A stretch of DNA of 64,000 bases, from assembly GCA_963969395.1 (NCBI GenBank), contig OZ017804.1, forward strand, positions 12,710,001 through 12,774,000, in the 5' to 3' direction. Below the pieces are notes generated by a model, which was not told where the DNA came from, did not search any database, and saw only the letters and a program-made list of their open reading frames with translations. The translations under genes were made by a program, and so were the position numbers. Each line of letters starts with the position of its first letter. Position 1 is the first letter of the stretch. Positions 24,970-35,500 of the stretch are shown in pieces. The stretch comes from Pseudoscleropodium purum. Taxonomy: Eukaryota; Streptophyta; Bryopsida; Hypnales; Brachytheciaceae.

Positions 24970-25300
24970 TAATGGATAAGGGAACATTACAAGAATTTTG
25001 AGGCAAAGGGAGGGCTGTGAATTTTGACCCTTGTACTACAATTAAGGAAAATAAACTAAATAAGAAAATTATATATATATATATATATATATTTCAAAAT
25101 ATGACGTGGCACTACTTGTGCCAAATCAGATTGACTATTTTTTACTATTTTATTTTTATTTACTTACTATTTTTTATTTATTAAATTTTAAAATTTAAAA
25201 TTTTATTCGGCTTTTGCACCCAGGGGGGGAGGGGGGAAAACAAAAAACTAACAGTCCTCCCTTGGCCTCAAAATCCTTATAATGTTCCACTTAGAAAATT
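24970..25300. mobile_element. Repeat family R2, inverted-repeat element
   Basis: The left arm GGGAACATTACAAGAATTTT, GAGGCAAAGGGAGGGCTGTG is mirrored at the right end (about 25240-25298) by CAGTCCTCCCTTGGCCTCAA, AATCCTTATAATGTTCC. The centre carries an (AT)12 run at 25069-25092 and a GACGTGGCAC...GTGCC dyad. About 320 bp and non-coding, so MITE-like. Confidence 0.75.
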
Positions 25301-26102
25301 CATAATAACTACATGTCTTATCCAAAAAATTATATATTTTTTCTGACTATACCTAATTTTCAATTGCTAATACTACAAAAATGTTTGTTTGTTTGTTTTT
25401 AGAGATAGGTGTCTCCAACTATGTTGAATTGCTTATTTTGACTTTTTGGGGGTGTTTTCAACTAAATACAAAGTACAGTGTAAACAAAAAGAAGTTGGTT
25501 TGGCAATCCTTGAAAGTCCGGTCTTTCCAGCACATGTCAATGGAAATTGTCCGTTTGATTCCAAAAAAAAGAAAAAGAAAAGGTCTTCCCAGCAATAAAT
25601 CCTTTCTCATAACTCAATGCAAGCCAGAACAAATAATACCAATTCCAATCTGCCAGACTGACTCATTTGAAAAAAAAACAAAAAAAACAAATCACCCCAC
25701 CAGTACTACAATAGCACTAACTTTATTAAATTAAAAAAAATTTGACGCGTGATAGGATAGGGGCAGTTTTTCCTCTTTTGAAATTTATATTCCTGTATTG
25801 CTTACTATGAATGAATTGAATTGCCTAACACTTTTCCTTTTCCTTTAAATTTATTTTTATTACATTTGACACCTACCAAAATAAATTTTGACCCGTGATA
25901 GGATAGGCGGTTGGTTCTGCTCTTTGAAATTTCAGTATTACTATTTTACTTGATTACTTCCTATGAATTTGAACTGAATTGCTTCACGCTCACTCCATGA
26001 CTTCTCCTTCTCAAAAAGGAAAATCAATAATTTCAATGGAAATTATCCATTCGTTTCATAAAATAAAAATAAACACAAAACCCAATATTTTATTCCATTT
26101 CA

Positions 26103-26370
26103 CACCCACCTAGGTGCAGCCATGGAGGATTGACCCCTCTAAGGTCCCATGTTTTATCCTTTAGAAAACACCGAGATTTTTTAATTTGTCACATGTGATA
26201 AAATTTGCAAATTTTGAATTCACATTTGCAATCAAATACCCCAAATTAGTTAGCTAGGGTAGTGATGATATACAAAATTTAAGCGGCACAAATTAGGGGA
26301 CAATTTTGACATTTACCCTCTGTCGGGGCAATAGAGGGGTCAATCCTCCTTGGCCGCCCAGGTGCCCACC
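26103..26370. mobile_element. MITE-like element with ~45 bp inverted ends
   Basis: CACCTAGGTGCAGCCATGG, AGGATTGACCCCTCTA at 26106-26141 is mirrored by TAGAGGGGTCAATCCTCCTT, GGCCGCCCAGGTG at 26332-26364. The interior is AT-rich and related to 45420-45570. No coding sequence. Confidence 0.8.
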
Positions 26371-27270
26371 GAAAGAAATCAATTTACCGGTACTCCTCAT
26401 TCATTCAAGAAGCGCCTGCCGTGTCCGTCCTCGGCGGGCGCGTCGACGCCCGTGACGCCGCTCGCGTACCGAACTTGCCGCAATTATCAAGAGTCCGGTG
26501 CTGGCCGCACGTATCCCCGTCACCCCACGCATCCAATACGATTACGATTACGATGCCAAAGGTACAGTACTACAGGAGCGGTCGCGTCTCTGACCAGCCA
26601 GCCAGCTAGGGATCTCTCAAGCTTAGCCTCGTATTGTTGGGTTCCAGACCTCCAGTAGTTCCGTGTTGGATCCCACAATCTGGTGCCGAAATCAAGTAAG
26701 CGTGGGTCGGGGTTTCCCAACTTCCAAGTGGGAAACGTCGCCGGGGCGGAACTAACTGGCTCCGTTTTTAGATGACGCACGCAATTCGGTGGAAGGGAGG
26801 GCATAATCTCCACCTCCCCTATTCTGGGCAACACTGCACACTGCAACCGCCGGGCGGGAGGAGGACGACTACTACTGACGGAGCTTTCCGCCCTTCCGAC
26901 GTCGACGCCACTCACGTCACGCCACTCACTCCAGGGAATGAGATACCGGTAGAAGCGCTACCGTAAGTGAATTAGTAGCCGCGAGAATGGGCGCCGTGGG
27001 CCATGCGCCGCACACTGTTGCCGGTACTTCGGGGTGGACCGATCGAAGTCGCCGAACTATAGCGTAAGCGTCGCGCCGGAGGGTGAGTGGGTGGGTGGAT
27101 TTCAACCCAGTTCGGCACCTTTGAATGAGGGTGAGTGGGAAGAACTGAACTTTGGGGCAAAGACTTTCGGCGTGAGGTCAAAATCATGGCGTGTCAATTC
27201 AGTGATGCAGGCAGTACCTGACTCTTTTAGGTGCATAGTAGTGACAAACTATGCACTCAAATCCCAACTC
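26371..27270. other. GC- and CpG-rich stretch without a recognisable gene
   Basis: This is the most GC-rich stretch of the window outside the genes, with dense CpG (near 26430-26470, for example GGCGGGCGCGTCGACGCCCG). Frames of 62-131 codons exist on both strands but overlap one another and show no family signature. It may be a promoter-like CpG patch, a non-coding transcript, or the remains of a GC-rich transposon. I cannot choose. Confidence 0.4.
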
Positions 27271-28310
27271 TAGTTTTGTTTTCATTTAAATTTCATTTAA
27301 TCCCCTCCCCAACCCCAACCCCATTTCATTAAAAAATTATAATTTTTTTTATCCTCCCACCTCTCCCACTTGTTTGTAATTTTCAGGTGGGCGTGGGATT
27401 GGCAATTGATATGGGATATGTCCCAAATTTTGTATCCCTTATCTGTATTTGTATTTCATATTCCTTATTGTATTTGTACCATAGCTATATCTATATTCGT
27501 ATTTGTACCCATATCATATCCATATTTAAGATCAATGGCATGGAGGGGAGGATATAAAAAAAAAATCAACGTCTATCAAATTTTTAGGCTGGGGGAGGGA
27601 GGAAATGGAGGAATATGAGTGTGCAACCTCTTTTCAATACATAATGGTTTATTAGGGCATATTCAACCGTCTCCCAAATTTTTGAAACTTTGAAGAAGAT
27701 ACTAAAAGGTTTGTGGAATTTTATATGGAAGTGTGCAATACATTTTGCAAAGGAGGGGGGGGGGGGGAAGGAAAAAATTTGTGTATATGATTAGAGGGAG
27801 GGAGAACATTAAAAAATTAATGAGGACATTGGAAAACCATGAGTTTCGAAGATGTTCCCACAAGCTTGTCTTTGAATGTGTTTGTTGTTGGAACAAATGC
27901 GATGTGGTCAAAAGACTACCTCATCTTTGAATGCGGGGATGGACAAAGGATAAGTGAGAAGAACTATTGACTAAGTGAACTTCTTGAACAAAGATTTTCA
28001 ATATGAGGTCAAAATCATTGCGGGGTGATGGTTTATTAAAACATGATCAGTTGTCCCTGGAATTTTAGGGCAAGTGGGTGGACTTTTGTATATCAAAATG
28101 AGCCTAATTTTTAAAAAGAGTAAAAGGTTTGTTGAACTTTACATGGAAGTGTGCAATATTTGCAAGTGGGAGGAGGGGAGGGAGAAGAGTAGAGTTTGCA
28201 AGTATGATTAGAGGGAGAAGTACATGAAACTGAGTGAAGTAGGGAGAAGCAAGTTTTTGATTGTTGGAAAATTAACTTTAACAATAGATTTGAACTTTGG
28301 TTTGTCAAAC
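27110..28310. repeat. Diverged direct duplication
   Basis: Blocks at 27120-27215 and 27640-27900 recur at 27910-28040 and 28030-28270. Shared words include GTGAGGTCAAAATCATGGCG versus ATGAGGTCAAAATCATTGCG, GGAAGTGTGCAATA, and TATGATTAGAGGGAG. A G14 run sits at 27756-27769. Short frames inside are not convincing genes. Confidence 0.65.
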
Positions 28311-28621
28311 CCCATACATTTGAACTTTGGAGTTTGTTTTAGTTTGACTAATAGTCAAAGCTATTCATAAAATGAAGGTTCTAACTACTTTCAAGACAAA
28401 GCCACTTCTAAAATATAGATTATCTCTATTTGCATAGAAGTGTCTACATCATGGAAGTTAGTCAAAACAATTCTAATTCTGAAAAATTTGAAATTTGTTT
28501 TTTGATTCTAATTCCACATGGATGTTTGACCTTATTAGCTCTTGCCTAAAGCCATGAAACTTTGCATTGATAAAGTATGTGCTTGTATGTACTATAAAAA
28601 ACCAAAGTTTGTTGAAATCAA

Positions 28622-28775
28622 AAGGAATGGATTTTAGGTGACATAAAAACCAACCAACCATGTTTTTATGTCAAAAATGATGGCTAATATAACATAAATG
28701 AACATCATTGTTGACATAAAAACATGAGTTGTTGTTTTTGATGTCACCTCGGATGTCACCTAAAATCCATTCCTT
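28622..28775. mobile_element. 154 bp hairpin MITE
   Basis: AAGGAATGGATTTTAGGTGA at the left end is an exact inverted match to the right end. A second matched block, CATGTTTTTATGTCAA, lies further in. The whole element can fold into one long imperfect hairpin. Non-coding. Confidence 0.85.
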
Positions 28776-29329
28776 ATAATGCCAATCCGTCACATAAAAC
28801 AAGGTTTTTTTTTATAGTGATGATTGACACAAATTACAATTGAATATAGTTACTATTAACAAATATATATATTTTGATTAGATCTTATTGGCAATTAAAA
28901 GAGGATTCAATCTCACTCAAACATATACTATTTAGGTATGATATGAATAGGTTGTGAATTTTCAAAATACTACCTTTAGGTGTACCAAAAAACAACAACA
29001 AGCTCTCATAGACTTTCATATTTTGATGGTGTATATCTTGTGCATTCGATATTAAAGAAAAAAGTCTCTATTTGGTCAAAAAGTAGGTATCACATTTTGG
29101 ACAATGTTGATACAATTGTACATATATAAAAAACTATCATGAGTAGCTATTGTGAAGATACGATTTTGGTCATCTCTTACAAAGGCTTGTTCCTCAGGAA
29201 AAGTATATCTATCATTTTCAACCACAAAGTGATTTGGATAACAACATTGTAAAGAAATGTCACGTCTTTGAATCATTCCAACCTAAAGATTGTTGTGTAA
29301 GCGCACTTCTTCATCCCATAGTTTTCATT

Positions 29330-29985
29330 CTATCTAGCATATTCAATAGCTAGATTGTCTTCACCATTGGAGGGTAATGACTCTTCATTTTCTTCCTTAA
29401 CATCTAAAAAAAGGGCTGGTACCTCTTGTAGAAAAGGGCTGGGTTGTGTCCACATTTGTTGTTTGTGTAGATATACACTTACATCTTGGCCTCTGATATG
29501 ACTGGATGGTTTTGTACTTTATTATGTATAAACAAATATATATGCTCCAATTCCTTTTATGCGAAGATGTTGAGCATGTCAAACCTAGAATTTGCTTGGC
29601 AATCTTTGGAAGAGCATTGCCACCCACACAATTCCACCATTGATGAGGCAACAATTTACATTGAGGAGCCTCCATCAAGGGGTCAAATGGACCTATCTTT
29701 TCTTCAAATTGCGTCAACTCAATCATTGCCTCATCTATCAATACGTCAAATGTTGGAGCAATTTGTCGCTTGACTTGATTCGAACGGGACTTGGCATCAC
29801 CATTGTTATGGAGCGCTTCTATGTTTGTCAGAAGTGAGTTTAGTAGTGCTGCTACATATTGCAAGTCTGTATGCATCAATTTCCAACAAGCATCAAATTG
29901 CTTCTCGTACAACTCAAAGAGCCCAGAACACAAGAAATTCACGGTTTGCAAGGACCACCCTTGCATGGAATTTGAAAACAATAAT
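29330..29985 (-). pseudogene. Decayed hAT-superfamily transposase (C-terminal part)
   Basis: The minus-strand frame (main open part 29397-29981) contains FDVLIDEAMIELTQFEEKIG followed by the hAT dimerisation-domain hallmark: QWWNCVGG, LPKIAKQILGLTCSTSSHKR, NWSIY. In intact hAT proteins this continues with IHNK-RNRL-type residues and a Tyr-Asn-rich end. Here those residues appear in another frame (LFIHNKVQNHP) and are broken by a stop, so the copy is frameshifted. The N-terminal zinc finger and most of the catalytic core are not visible upstream. It is a relic and unlikely to be active. Confidence 0.75.
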
Positions 29986-30603
29986 TATAATCATCCATAT
30001 TATAAATCACATTTTCAATGTTGCCATTTAAGTTCCACAATAGTTTTTCAAAAATATTTTAAACATTGAATACATACACTACAAGTGATGAGATAACCTT
30101 CATATATCCAAAGATTTTGAATACTATGTATCCAAAGATTTTGTGTACACAAAATAGTTAAATTAGGTTGCCATGTACTTATTTCTCAACATTAAACAAT
30201 ATATGAATGTTTAAGGATTACTATACAAGAATGCACTACTAACTTTTGAATTTGGTATTGCTCTAATTGGGATTTTTTAACCTCCAAGTGAACGAATGAA
30301 AATATATGTAGAAATATTTGTTGACTTTGATGGCTTGTAAAGAAACCTTCTTCGAGTAAGGCAACTTAATTTCATTATTTTCTGTACATGAAGATCTGTA
30401 ATTTCAGATTTTTAGAGTATGTTTTGAATTATATATGACTTGTTTTCACTTCTGTCTCTTAAGAAATTTGCATTCAATTCACATTCTTGGCATGCACCAA
30501 GAATTTCATTCAAATTATATTGTGGAGGACTCTAGCACGTCCTGGGAATAGTTCTTCAAGTGATCTACAAATCGACTAGAGTTGTACACTGATCAATGGG
30601 TGT

Positions 30604-32109
30604 ATGTTGGATTCTTGCCTCGGCAATTCGTTGCTGCGGTGGATGGAGCTTCGCCTCGAAAAACTGCAGTGGAGGTTTGCGGTCCTTGGGGAGCTTGTCT
30701 TGCTTCGTTTGGCCGCCGGAAGCGTGAGGTATGCGAATTTGTTTGTGGACTTTATTTATTGTATGTTAGGGTTTTAAGGATTTGGAGTAAGTAGCAGATT
30801 TTTCACATGTGTAATTTTCTTCTCAAATTTGAAGTGTTTCCGGTCACAGGTTCAACTCAGAGGTCCATTCCGGCGTTAGTCTTTGTGATCTTCTTCCTTG
30901 TAACAGTCAGTGAATTGGTCCCTGTAATGCAGGCAGATAGCGTTAGGATTGTCAGCTCAATTGGTGTCGCGAGCTCAATTGGTGTCGCGGGGTTTAGATT
31001 GTAGACAACAATTGCAGTGCAGGAGAGAACAGAGAGGCTTTTTGTTGGTGCGTGGACGAGCTGGTGCGCAGGTGAGTGAATTAAGCGGTTGGATGACTTG
31101 TGACATGGGTTGGACTACTGTGATCATACTGGCAACAAATTTGTTGGAATATGAGGTCTCCTTTACAGCAATGTTTGATAAGAGGTCGTGACATTTTTCC
31201 AAACATAATTGGTTATGAGCATGGTTGACGGAACCCTAAACCCCGGTTTTAGGGTTTAGGGTTTAGGGTGGGAAGAGTTGCTTTGAATGGTACGAAGTTG
31301 CTTATTGCCAGAGTGTTGACATTTGTGTGCCCAGGATATCTGTGCAATCACAGTCTTGAAGTCTCCATGGTCAATCTCCCCTCCTTTATCTCTGCCCTTG
31401 TCCTCTCACATACGAAGGAGTGGACCAAATAGGTGTTCATCATTTTCATCAGGTTGGAAGAGATCACCTTCGAATTCCTATGCTTCAGGTATGTATCATA
31501 TGCTCATTTTCATCGAAAGAGTTTGCCTCTCTTGGTGAGAATGTGACTGACATGAATGAAGCATGTTGCGGTGGATTCAGGTGGACCACAGTCGGTTGAA
31601 GAACTTTGGAAAGAGTACTTTACGGATCCTACGCAGTGGTGGGACATAAGAGCTGATAAGGTATGACTATTTGATACATGAAAGTGGATACAATGCTCGG
31701 GTCAACAAGTGATGGGGATATTTCTTGCTTGTACAAGGCCATGGGCACTTGTGGGCACCTCGTAAAGCGACAAGTATGGAATTGCGTTGTTTGTTGTCTT
31801 AGAGTGGAGTGAACACTGCTCAGATCATTGCAGAGTCGACAACGAATATTCCTGGAATGTGGATTCTCGGATGCAAAATGAACATGAGACAGGTTTTTAG
31901 GATCTGATCATGGGTTGTGGTGCCTACAGAGGAATTCTAGATCACCTGACTTTAGACATAAGGTGACGAGGAAAGCACTTTGGATATATGGCTGGTCAAC
32001 TCCACCATGGGTAAAGGCCATGGTCAACTTGGCAGGCGAAGGGAAAATGCACCCTCGTGTTGATTATGACACTAAATATTCTCAAGACACAACACAAGAA
32101 GACAGGTAA
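30604..32109 (+). CDS. Exons encoding an OSB-type PDF motif protein (stand-alone or 5' part of PPR gene)
   Basis: Proposed exons are 30604-30728, 30933-31071, 31335-31488, 31581-31660 and 31930-32105; all introns are GT-AG with matching phases. The last two exons give SVEELWKEYFTDPTQWWDIR, ADK then RNSRSPDFRHK, KALWIYGW, TPPWVKAMV. This is the PDF motif of plant OSB organellar single-strand DNA-binding proteins (conserved WWD, PDF and PxWV). The first three exons are Arg/Ser/Leu-rich, as in organelle targeting regions. The OB-fold that precedes PDF motifs in OSB proteins is not found here. If the last donor is not used, the frame stops at TAA 32107-32109, giving about 225 aa. If it is used, the frame runs into the PPR exon at 32433 in phase. 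The PDF exons are well supported; the first two exons are tentative. Confidence 0.65.
31233..31268 (+). repeat. Interstitial telomere-type repeat
   Basis: Three exact TTTAGGG units at 31248-31268 face an inverted CCCTAAA at 31234-31240. The stretch lies inside a proposed intron (31072-31334). Confidence 0.9.
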
Positions 32110-32520
32110 CTTTAGGAATTCAGTTTGCTCCCTTGTCTACTGATGAGAGTAGGTGCGTGAAGAAATATGTGATTTTGAGTGAGTTTGAGGATTTCTGTTT
32201 GTGCAATACCCTCTGTTATTTCTTTTGGGTTATTGGGTACACTTAAAGTGGGATGATTTTCAAAGAATTGCTATCTATGTGAAAGATATTAAGAATTCAA
32301 ATGGGTGGATGCAATTTTGTTCATATTGAGATATGTGAGTACAGGGCATTAGTGGCCTTGCACCCTTTCCACTTTGGTATCAGTGATCTTCTTTCTAAGG
32401 GTCTTCTAATGAAGACTGTATTGATGAATCAGGGTATTTAAGGGCCACAATGGAAAAAGAAGCATTGTGTCTACTACTGCAAGAGAGTACAGACATATTG
32501 TACAGGATGGTGGCGGTGGT

Positions 32521-35500
32521 ATGCCCATGGAAGGTGCGAGAACCACGATTGAAGCAATTGGCAAACTGAAGAATCGACTAGAACAAGGCATGGCCATGAA
32601 TTCGAACATGTATGTTGAAGTTTTGAGATGGTGCTTGAAGGATAAGAAACTTAAAGTTAGTGTAGCGAAGCAGGTTCACGACTACATCAACCAGAGTGGA
32701 ATGGAACAGAATAGATTTGTGGCAAACAACCTAGTGAGCGTGTATATCAAGTGTGGAGAATTGGAGTCTGCACGCGGAGTGTTTGATAAACTTGAGAAGA
32801 AGAACGTGTTCAGTTGGAACATCATGATTGGAGGTTATGCAAAGCATAATCACGCTGAAAGAGCAATGAAACTTTTCAATCAAATGTGCCAAAAAGGGGT
32901 CCAGCCAGATGCATCTACTTTCTCGAGCGTCCTGAAGGCTTTTGCCGATCCATCAGCTTTGCAGTGGGGCAAAGAAGTTCATGCGTATGTAAGACATACT
33001 GGGCTTGAATCAGATGTGTGTATCGGCAATTCGCTTGTTCACATGTATGCAAATTGTGGCAGTATCGATGATGCCCGAGTAGTTTTTAGGCGAATGGACG
33101 AACACGACGTTATCTCATGGAACATAATAATCGGTGGACTTGCAGAGCATGGATTTGGGCAGGAGGCATATGACCTGTTTCTCCAAATGCAAAGAGAGGG
33201 CTGGGAACCGAACGCAACTACCTATTTGAGCATTCTGAGTCCACGTGCAAGCGGAGGGGGGTTGGAGTGGGTGACGGAGGTTCATAGCCATGCCCGTGAA
33301 GCCGGATTTGAGCCAGATGTGCGTGTCGGCAACGCGCTGGTGCACATGTATGCAAAGTGTGGCAGTTTGGATGATGCACGAGTGGTTTTTGAGAGGATGG
33401 AGGATCGTGATGTCATTTCATGGACCGTGATGATTCGTGGACTGGCCGAGCATGGATGTGGGCGTGAGGCATATGAACTGTTTCTTCAAATGCAACAGGA
33501 AGGCATTAAACCGGATGCAGTCACTTATGCTAGCATTCTGAATCCATGTTTAAGCGCAGGGTTGGAGTGGGTAAGGGAGGTTCATAGCCATGCCCGTGAA
33601 ACTGGATTTGAGTCAGATGTGCGTGTCGGCAACGCGCTGGTTCACATGTACGCAAAATGTGGCAGTTTGGATGATGCACGCGTGGTTTTTGAGAGGATGG
33701 AGGAACGGGACCTGATTACTTGGAACGTGATGATTGGAGGACTTGCGCAACATGGCTGTGGGTCTGAAGCATATCGACTTCTTCTCCAAATGAAACGGGA
33801 AGGCTTCAGACCAGACGCGATCACGTATATGAGCATCCTGAATTCATGTGCCAGCGTGGGGGCTTTGGATTGGGTGAAGGAGGTTCACAAGGATGCCCGT
33901 GAAGCCGGATTTGAGTTGGATGTGCGTGTCGGCAACGCGCTGGTTCACATGTATGCAAAGTGTGACAGTTTGGATGATGCTCGAGTGGTTTTTGAGAGGA
34001 TGGAGGATCGTGATGTTATTTCATGGACCGTGATGATTGGTGGACTGGCCGAGCATGGATGTGGGCGTGAGGCATATGATCTGTTTCTCCAAATGCAAAG
34101 GGAGGGCTGGGAACCGAACGCAACTACCTATTTGAGCATTCTGAATCTATGTTCAAGCGCAGGGGGGTTGGAGTGGGTGAAGGAGGTTCATAGCCATGCC
34201 CGTGAAGCCGGATTTGAGTCAGATGTGCGTGTCGGCAACGCGCTGGTGCACATGTATGCTAAATGTGGCAGTTTGGATGATGCACGCGTGGTTTTTGAGA
34301 GGATGGAGGATCGTGATGTCATTTCATGGACCGTGATGATTGGTGGATTGGCCGAGCATGGATGTGGGCGTGAGGCATATGAACTGTTTCTTCAAATGCA
34401 ACAGGAAGGCATTAAACCGAATGCAGTCACTTATGCTAGCATTCTGAATCCGTGTTCAAGCGCAGGGGGGTTGGAGTGGGTAAGGGAGGTTCATAGCCAT
34501 GCCCGTGAAACTGGATTTGAGTCAGATGTGCGTGTCGGCAACGCGCTGGTTCACATGTATGCAAAGTGTGGCAGTTTGGAGGATGCGCGACTGGCTTTTG
34601 ACAAGATGGAGGAACGGGACCTGATTACTTGGAACGTGATGATTGGAGGACTTGTGCAACATGGCTTTGGGTCTGAAGCATATCGACTTCTTCTCCAAAT
34701 GAAACGGGAAGGCTTCAGACCAGACGCGATCACGTATATGAGCATCCTGAATTCATGTGCCAGCGTGGGGGCTTTGGAGTGGGTGAAGGAGGTTCATAGC
34801 CATGCCCGTGAAGCCGGATTTGAGTTGGATGTGCGTGTCGGCAACGCGCTGGTTCACATGTATGCAAAGTGTGGCAGTTTGGATGATGCGCGACTGGCTT
34901 TTGAGAGGATGGAGGAACGGGATGTAATTTCATGGAACGTGATGATTGGTGGACTGGCCGAGCATGGATGTGGGCGTGAGGCATATGAACTGTTTCTTCA
35001 AATGCAACAGGAAGGCATTAAACCGAATGCAGTCACTTATGCTAGCATTCTGAATCCATGTTCAAGCGCAGGGGGGTTGGAGTGGGTAAGGAAGGTTCAT
35101 AGTCATGCCCGTGAAACTGGATTTGAGTCAGATGTGCGTGTCGGCAACGCGCTGGTTCACATGTACGCAAAATGTGGCAGTTTGGATGATGCACGCGTGG
35201 TTTTTGAGAGGATGGAGGATCGTGATGTAATTTCATGGACCGTGATGATTAGTGGACTTGCAGAGCATGGATGTGGGATTGAAGCCCTGGAAGTCTTTAA
35301 AAGTATGATTGCAGACGGTATCCAGCCCAATGAGATTTCATTCGTCGCAGTCTTGTCGGCCTGTAGTCATGCAGGCCTTGTGCATGAGGGCCGTAAAATT
35401 TTTTTTGCTATGACACAAGATTATGGCGTCGAACCTACTGTGGAGCTTTGTACGTGCATGGTGGATGTTCTTGGTCGAGCAGGACACTTGGAGGAAGCAA

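Noticed and set aside
25381..25734. 117-codon plus-strand frame as a small gene
   Set aside because: Starts in a TTTG repeat, ends in poly-Lys/Asn tracts, and has no recognisable domain.
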